Source: Collimonas sp. PA-H2 (GTDB lineage Bacteria; Pseudomonadota; Gammaproteobacteria; Burkholderiales; Burkholderiaceae_D). From it: DNA of 64,000 bases. A program made the position numbers and the translations under genes. The notes below the pieces were generated by a model. It saw only the letters and a program-made list of their open reading frames with translations, did not search any database and was not told the origin of the DNA. Below, one piece after another: positions 26,633-35,811 of the stretch. Within the stretch, counting starts at the first letter, position 1. The number at the start of each line of letters is the position of its first letter. The DNA lies in NCBI RefSeq assembly GCF_002564105.1, contig NZ_PDBX01000001.1, positions 5,394,001 through 5,458,000 on the forward strand, read 5' to 3'.

Positions 26633-27253
26633 ATGCCAGCAGTGAAACTCAATCAAAGCGATGTCACTACCCAAGAAGCTGCCCGCCTGCTGGGGATTTC
26701 CGTCACGTCGGTCCAGCAGCTTGTAGAACGCGGGATCCTGGTTGCCTGGAAAACCCAGGGCGGGCACCGGCGCATTCCGCGCGAGGCGGTTGAGGCGCTG
26801 AAAGCGGAACGCAGCGATCTGCTGGAGGAAAAAGGCTCTTTGTCGTCGACATTAAGCGCCCTGATCGTTGAAGACAACGCTCTGCAGCGCAAGGTGTATG
26901 AGAAACAGATCTCATCCTGGAATATCCCGCTGGACATCAGCTTTTGCGAAAACGGCTATCAGGCGCTGATGGAAATCGCCCAGCGCAAGTACGACATCCT
27001 ACTGCTCGATATCGTGATGGAAGGCATTGACGGCTATGAGATCGTCAAGACGGTGCTCGCCAAGCCGGAACTCAGGCATATCGACATCGCCATCCTGACC
27101 ACGCTTGGCAAAGATGCGCTGGAAGCCCGTGGCGGCTTGCCTGACGAGGTGCTGTATTTTCAAAAACCTATCGTGTTCGAGGAATTGCGCGGCTTCTTGC
27201 GCGGCTGTGCCGCCCGCAAGGCGCGCCAGGCCCGGCTCAGTGCAGGCGCTTGA
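26633..27253 (+). CDS. Response regulator with N-terminal excisionase/MerR-type HTH
   Basis: The 206-residue product has an N-terminal HTH of the excisionase/MerR-like kind (VTTQEAARLLGISVTSVQQL, 11-55, with GHRRIPREAV as the wing), a short acidic linker, then a receiver domain at about 73-195. The receiver residues are intact: Glu80/Asp81, phospho-acceptor Asp126 in LLLD, Thr156 or Thr157, and Lys178 in FQKP. Most regulators place the receiver first, so this order is unusual. It is divergent from the wza operon and convergent with the kinase/receiver/Hpt genes, so it is a good candidate for their DNA-binding output. No cognate kinase is fused. Confidence 0.85.
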   Translation: MPAVKLNQSDVTTQEAARLLGISVTSVQQLVERGILVAWKTQGGHRRIPREAVEALKAERSDLLEEKGSLSSTLSALIVEDNALQRKVYEKQISSWNIPLDISFCENGYQALMEIAQRKYDILLLDIVMEGIDGYEIVKTVLAKPELRHIDIAILTTLGKDALEARGGLPDEVLYFQKPIVFEELRGFLRGCAARKARQARLSAGA

Positions 27254-27349
27254 ATCGGCACTGCATAATATGGCGGGTGCGGTGCACGCCGGCCGGATTC
27301 TTGTCGTCAGGGGCAGGCGTTTACCACCACATTTCAGGTACCGGTTCCT

Positions 27350-27982
27350 ATGCTTTCATGGATGCAAATCAGTAAAATCGGCAGCAGCAACGTCATGCTT
27401 CCGGCCGCCGTCGCCATTGCAATCTGGCTGACAGCCGGAGCGGCGCGCCGCCTGTTCTTGTCTTGGTGCCTGCTGTTTGCCGGCGGACTCATGCTGGTCG
27501 CGGCGTCGAAGATTGCTTTCGTCGGCTGGGGCATCGGCATAGAGGCGATTGATTTCACCGGCTTCAGCGGCCACGCCATGCGTTCCGCCGCGATTCTCCC
27601 GACGTTCTTCTATCTCATTTTCCGGCAGCAGGTATTTGCGCTGCGCTGGTCGGCCGCGATGTCAGGAGCCGGCCTGGCGGCGCTGATCAGCCTGTCGCGG
27701 GTGCAGCTGCATTTCCATTCGGTGTCGGAAGCGCTGAGCGGCTTCCTGCTTGGCCTGGCGGTCGGCCTGTGCTTTATCTGGCATGCGGAAAATTCGCCGA
27801 AGCCGAGCTTGAACCGCTCATTGGTGGTTGCCAGTTTTGTGGCGCTGCTGGTTGCCTCGTTCGCTAAACCCGTCCCGACCCAGAAGCTGATCGAAGGCAC
27901 GGCGCTCTGGCTTTCCGGCCACCCTGCGGCAATCGCCGAACATCGGCTTCAAAGCGATACCAGCGTTTTGCAGATCAACTGA
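27350..27982 (+). CDS. PAP2-family membrane phosphatase
   Basis: The 210-residue product has about five membrane helices and the PAP2 motifs FSGHAMRSA (near 73-80) and SRVQLHFHSVSEALSG (near 121-136). The last is the SRx5H motif with Glu where many members have Asp. It probably removes phosphate from a lipid such as undecaprenyl diphosphate or phosphatidic acid; in this neighbourhood a role in recycling the EPS lipid carrier is reasonable. It is 96 bases after the HTH-receiver gene and converges with the Hpt gene. Confidence 0.8.
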   Translation: MLSWMQISKIGSSNVMLPAAVAIAIWLTAGAARRLFLSWCLLFAGGLMLVAASKIAFVGWGIGIEAIDFTGFSGHAMRSAAILPTFFYLIFRQQVFALRWSAAMSGAGLAALISLSRVQLHFHSVSEALSGFLLGLAVGLCFIWHAENSPKPSLNRSLVVASFVALLVASFAKPVPTQKLIEGTALWLSGHPAAIAEHRLQSDTSVLQIN

Positions 27983-28003
27983 AAACCGGCGCCAAGGCCA
28001 CCT

Positions 28004-28405
28004 TCAGCACCGAACAGCCGACTCTTCGCTATCCGCAAGAAAGCGCCGTACTTCTTGCATCGTCAGCTCAATTTCGACTTGCAGCTTTGAAAAACTGTCG
28101 CCCCCCCACGGCAATTTTTGCCGTTTGAACTCTGCGTCGATCTGATCCAGCATCCTTACCGCAGCATGCGCTCCGGCGATCAGCAAAGAGCCTTTCAGGG
28201 CGTGGCATTCGTGTCTCGCCACAACTACATTCTGCGCCCGGACGGCAGCCTCCAGCCTGCCGAACTGCTCGCCGGCGACCAGCAGAAACAGCGCACACAA
28301 TTCGGCACAGACGGCCTTGTCTTGATAGGCATGCCTCAAAAATGTCTGAGGGCTGAAGTGATCGCAGGTCTGGAGTTGCATGTCCGGATTGATTGACCTT
28401 TTCAT
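28004..28405 (-). CDS. Histidine phosphotransfer (Hpt) protein
   Basis: The 133-residue helical product carries the Hpt motif HALKGS with the phospho-accepting His68, followed by SLLIAGAHAAVRMLDQI. It has no kinase or receiver domain. It is the third gene after the histidine kinase and the stand-alone receiver (18-base gap), so the set reads as a phosphorelay in which this protein passes phosphate on to a final regulator. Confidence 0.85.
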   Translation of the reverse strand: MKRSINPDMQLQTCDHFSPQTFLRHAYQDKAVCAELCALFLLVAGEQFGRLEAAVRAQNVVVARHECHALKGSLLIAGAHAAVRMLDQIDAEFKRQKLPWGGDSFSKLQVEIELTMQEVRRFLADSEESAVRC

Positions 28406-28423
28406 GTAGTCTGCGGAATATCA

Positions 28424-28789
28424 CTAATATGATCCATCGGGATCCACCGCCGCCAGAATCTGCCGGCGCGAGGCCGGCTTGACCACGATGGCATCGAAAC
28501 CGGCGGCCCTGAACGAAGCCAGCTCCCCCTCCATCGCGTACGCGGTATACGCCACTACGCGCGGCGCGAATGTATTCAGACGGCTCTTGACGATGTGGCA
28601 GAACTCTTTGCCGTTGATATCCCGCATGCCGATGTCAGTCAGTATGACATCGACCGGGTTCTTGTTCAGGTAGTGCAAAGCATCGGAAGCGCAAGTGAGA
28701 ACCTGCACCGAATACCCCGCCCGGGTCAGGATGACCTTGGCAAGGTTGCTGTTCAGAGGATTGTCATCCACTACCAGTATGAGCTTCAT
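28424..28789 (-). CDS. Stand-alone receiver domain response regulator
   Basis: The 121-residue product is a single receiver domain with Asp8/Asp9, acceptor Asp52 (ILTD), Thr82 and Lys104 (VVKPAS) and no output domain. It overlaps the kinase gene by four bases (ATGA) and probably takes phosphate from the kinase and hands it to the Hpt protein. Confidence 0.9.
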   Translation of the reverse strand: MKLILVVDDNPLNSNLAKVILTRAGYSVQVLTCASDALHYLNKNPVDVILTDIGMRDINGKEFCHIVKSRLNTFAPRVVAYTAYAMEGELASFRAAGFDAIVVKPASRRQILAAVDPDGSY

Positions 28790-29877
28790 CGCACCTTCTT
28801 ATCCGTGCCCGCCTTGGAGACCGGCAGCGTAAAAGTGAATATGGAGCCGCGCTCAAGCCGCGACTGAACGCCTATCGCGCCGCCCATGCATTTCACCAGC
28901 TCCTTAGCCAACGCCAGCCCCATGCCGCTACCCGCCTGCGCGCGCAGGTCTGATCCGTCCACCTGCGTGAATTTTTCAAAAATGGCGTCCCGAAAACTGG
29001 CAGGAATGCCTTCGCCGGTATCGATCACCTTGAATATCAAACTGCCGTTGCCATGAAAAATCCGTACGGTTACCGCGCCCTGATTAGTATATTTCACTGC
29101 GTTATGAATCAAATTATTCAGCACCCTCACCAGCTTGCTGCGGTCACAGGCAATTTCGACCGGCAATCCAGGGTTCAACGCCAGGCGCAGGCCGATCTTC
29201 TTGCGCATTGCCGTCGATGCATGTCCCGCGACAATCTGCTGCATCAGGTCACGCAGATTTTCCACGGCCAGGAACACTTCCATTTTTCCAGCAGCGATGC
29301 GCTCCAGGTCCAGCACTGAATTGACCAGCAGCAGCAGATGCGTGCCGCTATCATGGATCGCTTGGGCAAAATGCCAGGCGTCGGTGCCGGCCAGGTCCTC
29401 CCGCAACAGTTCGGCGTAACCCAGGATGCCATTCAAAGGCGTTCTCAGTTCATGCGACACATTGGCCAGAAACTGCGATTTCGCCTGATTGGAGAATGCT
29501 GCCGCACGCCGCGTTTTTATCAAGCCGTTAGCCAGGAACAAAATGAACATGGCAAGCATCAGCACCACCACCGTCGCAAACATCGCCAGCGCATAGGCCC
29601 GCCGCTTATGCATCTGCGCATGGCCGGCGCCAAGCGGCGCATCGAGCATCGTAATCTGGTCCGCGTAGAGCAGATCGGCTTGCGCGTCCAGAATAAAAGC
29701 CCGTTGCCCGCTCTCTCGCTCAGCTCCGTCATAGAGAGTCACCACCCATATGCAGGCGATCAAGGCGCCGGCAAAAAGAAAGATCGCCATGCGGATGCCC
29801 GACTTGCGCGGCGCAACAATTGCATCAGATGACCTGGTTATTTTTTTCAGTACGGTTGTAAAACTAAAAACGGCCAC
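28786..29877 (-). CDS. Membrane-bound histidine kinase
   Basis: The 363-residue product has two membrane helices (about 30-48 and 95-117) flanking a short periplasmic segment of about 45 residues, then a HisKA dimerisation domain (His142 in NVSHELRTPLNG) and a HATPase domain with NLIHNAVKY (N box), DTGEGIP (G1) and GSGMGLAL (G2). No PAS, HAMP or receiver is seen. It is first in the kinase/receiver/Hpt operon. The small sensing loop suggests detection in or near the membrane. Confidence 0.9.
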   Translation of the reverse strand: MAVFSFTTVLKKITRSSDAIVAPRKSGIRMAIFLFAGALIACIWVVTLYDGAERESGQRAFILDAQADLLYADQITMLDAPLGAGHAQMHKRRAYALAMFATVVVLMLAMFILFLANGLIKTRRAAAFSNQAKSQFLANVSHELRTPLNGILGYAELLREDLAGTDAWHFAQAIHDSGTHLLLLVNSVLDLERIAAGKMEVFLAVENLRDLMQQIVAGHASTAMRKKIGLRLALNPGLPVEIACDRSKLVRVLNNLIHNAVKYTNQGAVTVRIFHGNGSLIFKVIDTGEGIPASFRDAIFEKFTQVDGSDLRAQAGSGMGLALAKELVKCMGGAIGVQSRLERGSIFTFTLPVSKAGTDKKVR

Positions 29878-30203
29878 TGAAATTCATTTTCATAAGGAAT
29901 GAAGCTTGCGCTTCCAAACGATGGCGTCACTGCGCTGGCATGCTCTGCCCTCGGAGGTCGCCGCCCGGCGGCTGATCAAGTTCAGGATCCGCTATTAAAT
30001 GCTATGCTTGAGAAAATTAAATTTCCGCAATGCAATATTAGTGCAGTAATCCGTCTTTTTGTACTGTCAGATTTGCCAGTCGCCAGTCGCGATCCGCGCC
30101 GCCGACGAAGAGGCTTGCAATTCGAATACGAACGCGCTACTTTCTTACTAAAGTACGGCTGGAAATATTGATGCAACCACAGGCTTGTCTGAAAGGACCG
30201 CAG
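29878..30203. other. Intergenic region, no gene recognised
   Basis: 326 bases between the divergent kinase and CBS-domain genes. It contains only small elements: GAAGC-TTGC-GCTTC near 29901-29914 and a short direct CCAGTCG repeat. A 25-codon frame at 29918-29995 has no ribosome site. Confidence 0.5.
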
Positions 30204-30647
30204 ATGAAAAGCGTCGCACAAATTCTTAAGACCAAGCAAAACCAGGCCGTCTACACCATTTCGCCGGCGGCCAAGGTATTCGACGCCATAAAGATGATGT
30301 CCGATCAAAGCGTCGGCGCCTTGCTGGTGACGGAGGGAGACGTCATTGTCGGCATCGTCACAGAGCGCGACTATGCCCGGAAAATGATACTCAAGGGCCG
30401 CTCGTCGACAGACACCTCCGTGCGCGACATCATGACCTCCTCCGTCATGTACGTGCGTCCGGAAGACACCAATGAGCAGTGCATGGCGCTGATGACCGAG
30501 AATCGCCTGCGCCACCTGCCGATCCTGGATAACGGCAAGCTGATCGGCATCATTTCCATCGGCGACCTGGTGAAAGATATCATTTCCGAGCAGCAGTTCA
30601 TCATCCAGCAGCTCGAGCACTACATCATGGGCCGCCCCCCGGCTTGA
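30204..30647 (+). CDS. CBS-domain protein
   Basis: The 147-residue product consists of two CBS domains (about 10-65 and 72-130), the second ending LPILDNGKLIGIISIGDLV. Such stand-alone pairs bind adenine nucleotides and act as energy or signalling sensors. GAAAGGA lies seven bases before the ATG at 30204, which is preferred to upstream starts. No partner gene is adjacent, so the target is unknown. Confidence 0.88.
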   Translation: MKSVAQILKTKQNQAVYTISPAAKVFDAIKMMSDQSVGALLVTEGDVIVGIVTERDYARKMILKGRSSTDTSVRDIMTSSVMYVRPEDTNEQCMALMTENRLRHLPILDNGKLIGIISIGDLVKDIISEQQFIIQQLEHYIMGRPPA

Positions 30648-30722
30648 GCAAATCGGGTATATATTAGGTGAATACGGCAGTACGTCGTCTCGAAACGGCA
30701 TTTTTCGACATGGTGGCCGCAG

Positions 30723-31889
30723 ATGAAAAACTGGGTAGTCCTGCCTTTCTGCATCATGCTCGCCGCCTGCGTCTCTGCACCGCAGGCGCCGCGGGCGGAT
30801 AATCTGTTCAACGATCAATTGTTCGCGCCGCCCTCGCAACGCATCAGCGCCGATGACGTATTTGCGCTCAGCCCACCCATGCAGCAATACCTGCACAGTG
30901 AGGAAATCGCCTATCAGATGCATGCCAAAGGCATGCAACAAGGCTTGTTCGATGCCTTGTACAACAAGAAACAGCTGAAACTGGACTACAACTCAGAACA
31001 TACCCGCAATGCCGCGCAAACCTTTGCCGCTCGTTCCGGAAACTGCCTGTCTCTGGTGATCATGACTGCCGCTTTCGCCAAGCAGCTGGGACTACCGATC
31101 GAATACCAGACAGTATTGATCGATCAGTCCTGGACCCGCAACGACGACATCTATTTTGCCAGCGGACACGTCAACATCACACTCGGTAAAAAACTGAGCG
31201 ACGTCCGCACCCGGTTCGACCAGGCCAGCCTGCTGACCATCGACTTCCTGCCGCCGGAAGAGATCAGTGGGCAGAGTCGCCTGGATATCCGCGAAAATAC
31301 GGTCGTCGCCATGTACATGAACAACCAGGCCGCGGAAGCGCTGGCCGCGCATCAGCAGGACGACGCCTATTGGTGGGTGCGCGAAGCCATCAGGCAAGAT
31401 CCCGGATTCCTGGCTTCGTACAATACGCTGGGCGTGATCTACCGGCGTCACGGCAATCCGCAGCAAGCCGAACGTGCATTCACGCAAGTGCTTGAGAGCG
31501 AGCCCGACAACACCGTCGTCATATTCAATCTGATCGACGTTCTCAACGAACTTGGCCAGACGGTGCGTGCCACGGCATTGGGCGCCAGGCTCGCGCAATT
31601 GCAGCCGGTAGCGCCGTTCCAGGCATTCAACCAGGGCATGGCGGCAATGCGGGCGGGAGATTACAAGACTGCCAAGCTGCAATTCACCAAAGAAATCGCA
31701 CGCGATCCTTACTATCACGAATTCCAGTACTGGCTCGGCATCGCCTGCCTGCGGCTGGGAGAAATCGATCAGGCAGTACAGCACCTGAGCATCGCCTTGG
31801 AGAGCAGCACTACCCGCAGCGATCATGACCTGTACGCCGCCAAGCTTGACCGCGTGAAATCTTACCGCGCGCCGCTGCTGGTGCACTGA
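30723..31889 (+). CDS. TPR lipoprotein with transglutaminase-like domain
   Basis: The 388-residue product has a lipoprotein signal with lipobox LAAC (Cys16). The N-terminal half contains a transglutaminase-like segment: Cys in ARSGNCLSLVIM near 105 and His in ASGHVNI near 145. Tetratricopeptide repeats follow from about 210 to 375. Such proteins sit in the periplasm, anchored to a membrane, and may act as scaffolds; whether the transglutaminase-like site is active is not known. It is 75 bases downstream of the CBS gene. Confidence 0.75.
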   Translation: MKNWVVLPFCIMLAACVSAPQAPRADNLFNDQLFAPPSQRISADDVFALSPPMQQYLHSEEIAYQMHAKGMQQGLFDALYNKKQLKLDYNSEHTRNAAQTFAARSGNCLSLVIMTAAFAKQLGLPIEYQTVLIDQSWTRNDDIYFASGHVNITLGKKLSDVRTRFDQASLLTIDFLPPEEISGQSRLDIRENTVVAMYMNNQAAEALAAHQQDDAYWWVREAIRQDPGFLASYNTLGVIYRRHGNPQQAERAFTQVLESEPDNTVVIFNLIDVLNELGQTVRATALGARLAQLQPVAPFQAFNQGMAAMRAGDYKTAKLQFTKEIARDPYYHEFQYWLGIACLRLGEIDQAVQHLSIALESSTTRSDHDLYAAKLDRVKSYRAPLLVH

Positions 31890-32176
31890 CCAGCACGGCG
31901 CTGGCTGGATCAACGCCATTTTCAATAAAATTTACGAAGGCAACGCCGCCGTAAATCCGGGCCGGGAATTCGCGCATCCGCGCATCAATCGCATGCTTGT
32001 GTGCGGTAGGTAGCTTGCGTTTTACGAAGACGTTCTTCGCTATTGAGACATTGTTGTTCTATGTAAATATACGCGTGGAAATCGCGCAACAATATAGTTA
32101 AATGATGTCAAATATTCGCTTTAATTGTAGAGAACGATTTAAGATCAAATCGTCTCCATACGAAAGAGGTGCCGAC

Positions 32177-32461
32177 ATGGGATGGCTGAACAGATTGGCG
32201 ACGAAATATATCCTGACGCCGGAAAAGCTGGCTGAAAACGAACTGCGCGACACCCGCCTGGCCTTATATCAAGCGGAGCGACAGTTGCTCGAAGCAGAAA
32301 TGCGGGTGGATTACTATCGCAACGTCTTGTCTTTCCTCGAGGCCATCGCCGCCGACGGCGTCGAAAAAGTGGCCGACACGCAAAGACAAAAACCATCTAT
32401 CCAGCTGCAGGGACCGCAAAGACTTACCCCGGAGCTCAGCTCTTATCGCGGGGCAGCCTGA
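32177..32461 (+). CDS. Hypothetical coiled-coil protein, 94 residues
   Basis: The ATG at 32177 is preceded by GAAAGAGGT. The product is helical and charged, with a coiled-coil-like region at about 16-60 (ENELRDTRLALYQAERQLLE) and a disordered end. I recognise no family. The 287 bases before it are AT-rich near 32030-32110 and show no clear operon link. Confidence 0.55.
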   Translation: MGWLNRLATKYILTPEKLAENELRDTRLALYQAERQLLEAEMRVDYYRNVLSFLEAIAADGVEKVADTQRQKPSIQLQGPQRLTPELSSYRGAA

Positions 32462-32510
32462 GGCCTGTTAAAAGATAGACCGCAGCGCTGCCGATGATTG
32501 CGCACAGCCG

Positions 32511-33059
32511 CTATTTACGCTCGCGACTGGCGTGAACATCGCGCCGCTGGTCTAGCGCCGTCAATACCTGGTGCGGATCGGTGGGCTGTTGCATTGCTTC
32601 GGCTTCCGGGTCGTGGCGATCTTTTACCATCGGCAGATCACGCCGCAATTCCTCGATCAGATTGATCAGCTTGGTGGTCTTTTGCTCGGTCAGCAAATTC
32701 ACCTGCAGTTCCAGGTGCTGGCGTTGCTCCTCAAATCTGGCGAGACGGTTTTGCTTGATCAGGACCACCGTCGTAATCAACAGGGCGCACAGGCTGACTA
32801 TGCCCTGCAGCCAGAAAAAAGGCGGCGGATCGAAGTGGTGCCAGCCAGCGGCCCGCCCGACCAGGCTGAGCAATATCCACAGCGCGACAAACAGCAATAT
32901 CACACTTAAAAAATAAGGCCGTCCGACGAAACTGCTGACATATTCAAGCAGACGTTGCGAATGGCTGAGCTTTTGCTCTTCCTGCTGATAGAACGCCAGA
33001 ATACTTTCGATATTCTGGCCGATCTGAGCCGCCGGTTCGGCCTGGTCCTGGTTATCCAT
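32511..33059 (-). CDS. DUF1003 membrane protein
   Basis: The 182-residue product has two helices (about 50-70 and 85-105) with the DUF1003 core (SSFVGRPYFLSVILLFVALWIL, then ALLITTVVLIKQNRLA), and charged ends. Members are small inner-membrane proteins of unknown role. The start at 33059 is chosen because GGAG stands eight bases before it; upstream ATGs at 33071 and 33098 are also in frame. Confidence 0.8.
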   Translation of the reverse strand: MDNQDQAEPAAQIGQNIESILAFYQQEEQKLSHSQRLLEYVSSFVGRPYFLSVILLFVALWILLSLVGRAAGWHHFDPPPFFWLQGIVSLCALLITTVVLIKQNRLARFEEQRQHLELQVNLLTEQKTTKLINLIEELRRDLPMVKDRHDPEAEAMQQPTDPHQVLTALDQRRDVHASRERK

Positions 33060-33330
33060 GGCAAACTCCATTGTTCCGAGGCATGCGGTCCGTTCCATGC
33101 ACCGCCTCTTATCTTATACCCTACTCGCCTGGCGTTGCCCTTGCAATTTCACAGGCAAACCGCACTTGCCTGTAACGTCATTCTGGCTGACAAGATACTC
33201 ATGTCGACATGTGACAGAATAGCGAAATCCCGCCGCTTCGGCGCATAGTTGAAAATCACCGGCCATGCCATCCTCCGCAATCGGTAAGCAAGGATGGCCA
33301 CCGGCACAACCCGCACGCCCAAGGACCGCC

Positions 33331-34014
33331 ATGGCAGCAATGGATAAAGTAGTGTTTCTGCTGGACGTAGACAACACTATGTTCGACAACGATCGCCTGA
33401 TCGCCGACCTGATGCGGCATCTGGCGCAAGGGTTCGGCTCCGCCAGACGCGACAGCTACCAGGCTATCCTGGAGCAGCTGCGCGCGGAACTCGGTTATGT
33501 CGATTATCTCGGCGCCATGCAGCGCTTCCGGCTGGCCAATATGCACGATACGAAAACGCTGCTGATGTCGGCATTCCTGATCGATTATCCGTTTGCCGAC
33601 CTGATCTATCCGGGCGTGGCGGCGGCCGTCGCCCATCTCAGACAATGGGGCCGCACTGTGATCCTGTCCGACGGCGACGTCGTCTTCCAGCCGCGCAAGA
33701 TCCAGCGCTCCGGCCTGTGGCAGTTGGTCGACGGCCAGGTGCTGATCTATGTCCACAAGGAACAGATGCTGAACGATGTAGCGCGGCTGTATCCGGCCCG
33801 CCATTACGTCATGGTGGACGACAAGCTGAGTATCCTGAGCGCCATGAAGAATGCCTGGGGAACGCAACTCACCACGGTGTTTCCCCGCCAGGGCCACTAT
33901 GCGCTGGATCCGGGAAATATCGCCGCCTATCCGCCAGCCGACGTCACAGTGGAACATTTTAGCGACCTGCTGAAACAGGATTTTTCCGCGCTGGCCAGAT
34001 CAAGTGCCGGGTGA
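33331..34014 (+). CDS. HAD-family hydrolase
   Basis: The 227-residue product has the four HAD motifs: LDVDNTMFD (nucleophile and acid Asp, near 10-18), SDGD with a serine in motif II, a Lys in PRKIQ, and MVDDKLSIL (motif IV). It is a phosphatase-type fold and the substrate is not readable. AAGGACC precedes the ATG at 33331; a second start at 33340 is close. Confidence 0.8.
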   Translation: MAAMDKVVFLLDVDNTMFDNDRLIADLMRHLAQGFGSARRDSYQAILEQLRAELGYVDYLGAMQRFRLANMHDTKTLLMSAFLIDYPFADLIYPGVAAAVAHLRQWGRTVILSDGDVVFQPRKIQRSGLWQLVDGQVLIYVHKEQMLNDVARLYPARHYVMVDDKLSILSAMKNAWGTQLTTVFPRQGHYALDPGNIAAYPPADVTVEHFSDLLKQDFSALARSSAG

Positions 34015-34048
34015 TGCGGCGCGGATACGGCCAGGTACAGTTTCATGT

Positions 34049-34525
34049 TTACTTCGGCGCGGCTGCTGCCGGCGCCGGCGGCACGAATTTCGTGATGATA
34101 TAGCCGACTGGTATCCATTTATCGCCGGCCTGCACCAGCGACACCTTTTCTACCGTCGGCGCATTGGCGAAACGCGAGACAAAAGCGATATTCAGGTACT
34201 CGCCGGGCGGCAGATCAGGCGGGTTGGTGGCATGGGCGATCTGCTCCCAGCGGCGGCTGGTCAGCGCTCCCAGTTCCGTCTTCACTGCGGCCAGGTATTT
34301 CTGCCAGTCTTCCTTGCTGGTGCTTTTTTGCATGGTGGGGCTGCTCAAGGACCACATGCGGTCGGCCTGATTGCTGTCGGCCAGCGCAACCCATTGTGAA
34401 GCCGTGGCAACCGCGCTGTCGATCGATGCGGTTGACTGGGCCAATGCCGGATTGGCGGCCAGCAAGCCAGCCACGGCAAATCCAGCGGCGCCGGAGATTT
34501 TTTTTAGCGATAGCAATGCAGTCAT
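34049..34525 (-). CDS. Secreted DUF4019 protein
   Basis: The 158-residue product has a signal peptide (about 1-30, cut after ALAQ) and a DUF4019 domain, recognised from WVALADSNQADRMWSLSSP and the KTELGALTSRRWEQI segment. These small exported proteins have no known function. GGAAAGAG precedes the start at 34525. It converges with the HAD gene and is transcribed away from the OmpA-like gene. Confidence 0.75.
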   Translation of the reverse strand: MTALLSLKKISGAAGFAVAGLLAANPALAQSTASIDSAVATASQWVALADSNQADRMWSLSSPTMQKSTSKEDWQKYLAAVKTELGALTSRRWEQIAHATNPPDLPPGEYLNIAFVSRFANAPTVEKVSLVQAGDKWIPVGYIITKFVPPAPAAAAPK

Positions 34526-34674
34526 TTTTCTCTTTCCAATAGGCAAAATACAGATTCGGAAACGGGCATGCGTCCTTATCATAAACGAAATTATTCCTTA
34601 TCCAATCTCGCCAAGTGCTGTTGCAGGCAGGGTTATCCGGGCCTAGCCTCGCCAGAGCGTACTCCCGCGGACGG

Positions 34675-34699
34675 AAAAAACGGCCCAACAGGGCCGTTT
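34675..34699 (-). terminator. Rho-independent terminator after the OmpA-like gene
   Basis: AAACGGCCC (34678-34686) pairs with GGGCCGTTT (34691-34699) around a four-base loop. Read on the minus strand it is followed by a run of T, and it ends the DUF11/barrel/OmpA operon. Confidence 0.85.
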
Positions 34700-34721
34700 C
34701 TGATGCTTGCTAAATCGGCGA

Positions 34722-35738
34722 TCATTCGGCGGTAATCGCCACTTCCACCCTGCGGTTAGGCTGCAGGCACGCCAGCAAGGCAGGCCGCGGCTTGACGCCG
34801 GCGCACGCCACCAGCTGATCCTGCAGGCCGCGTCCTTCCACGCCGATCGGCGCCGTCACGCCATGGTCCTGCAGATAGCGCTTCACGGTATTGGCGCGCG
34901 CCAGGCTCAAACGCTGGTTGTATGCAGCACTGCCCAGGCGGTCGGTATAGCCGGTGACCTTGATGGCGGTAATGGTTACCTTGCGCGTCGCCAGTTTCAG
35001 CGCCAGATCGTCCAGTTCGGCGCGGCCTTTCGGCAGCAGGTCCTTGCTGTCTGATTTATCGAACTGGAACAAGGCATCTGCCGACAGCGTGATTTTCTCC
35101 GGTTGCACCGGCGGCGTCACCAGCTTGACCGGCGCACCGCAATTTGCCGCCGATTTTTCCGCACCGCCGGCCAGGTCTTCCGCAATCTGTACATAAGGCT
35201 TGGCGTGGCGCCAGCCGGCGTCATGAATTTCATTGCCGGCGTGGACCAGTTCTACCTCGCCGCAAGCGGTCTGCTGGCCCGCGCAGGAGAATCCGGCCGA
35301 CTGCTTCAGCGCGTCGTACCTGGTCCACAGATCGGGCCGCAATTTTTCCGCATGATTGACCAGCGGCGTAGCCCAGCCGGCATCTTGCCCGGCTTCCAGG
35401 GCGCCGATGATACGCTGGCTTTCGCTCAGGGCAGCTTGCGGAAAGCCGCCGCGATCGTTGCGGCTGTATTCGTGGAAGGAGACGTCCAGCCAGCACTGCG
35501 CCTTGGACAACTGATAGTCCGCCACTCTGCGGCCGCCGTCGTTGAGCGTCTTGATGCGTTGCTGCGTCGCGCTATATACACCGTAGTCGCGATCGATGAC
35601 GCCGTCGCTGATGCGGTCTTGCTGGGACGCCAGGGCGCCTGGCGCGGGCGGATTCGGCGCCATATGGACGCATGCGGCCAGCGTCAACGCGATCAGGGCA
35701 GCGGCTGCGGAACGGCTTGGAATGGGCGTCAACTTCAT
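34722..35738 (-). CDS. OmpA-family lipoprotein
   Basis: The 338-residue product has a lipobox LAAC with Cys23 and a C-terminal OmpA-like domain from about 215 to 338 (FQFDKSD..., NQRLSLARANTVKRYL, QPNRRVEVAI), which binds peptidoglycan. The central region (35-200) is unknown. AAGGA stands before the ATG at 35738; the frame is open upstream but has no better site. It is last in a three-gene minus-strand operon after the barrel protein and would anchor the surface assembly to the cell wall. The stop is followed by a strong terminator. Confidence 0.87.
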   Translation of the reverse strand: MKLTPIPSRSAAAALIALTLAACVHMAPNPPAPGALASQQDRISDGVIDRDYGVYSATQQRIKTLNDGGRRVADYQLSKAQCWLDVSFHEYSRNDRGGFPQAALSESQRIIGALEAGQDAGWATPLVNHAEKLRPDLWTRYDALKQSAGFSCAGQQTACGEVELVHAGNEIHDAGWRHAKPYVQIAEDLAGGAEKSAANCGAPVKLVTPPVQPEKITLSADALFQFDKSDSKDLLPKGRAELDDLALKLATRKVTITAIKVTGYTDRLGSAAYNQRLSLARANTVKRYLQDHGVTAPIGVEGRGLQDQLVACAGVKPRPALLACLQPNRRVEVAITAE

Positions 35739-35811
35739 GGTGTTCCTTTCTGTGTTGAGCTCGTGTTTAAGCGCATGTTCAAGCTCGTATCCGGATCTGC
35801 AAACCGAGGCA

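Noticed and set aside
27718..27760. PAP2 phosphatase inactivated by Glu in place of Asp in its third motif
   Set aside because: An acidic residue is kept and the His and Ser-Gly-His motifs are intact; without an alignment of the subfamily loss of activity cannot be claimed.
29918..29995. A 25-codon frame between the kinase and CBS genes
   Set aside because: It has no ribosome site, is very short and has no recognisable product; it may be a remnant but cannot be supported.
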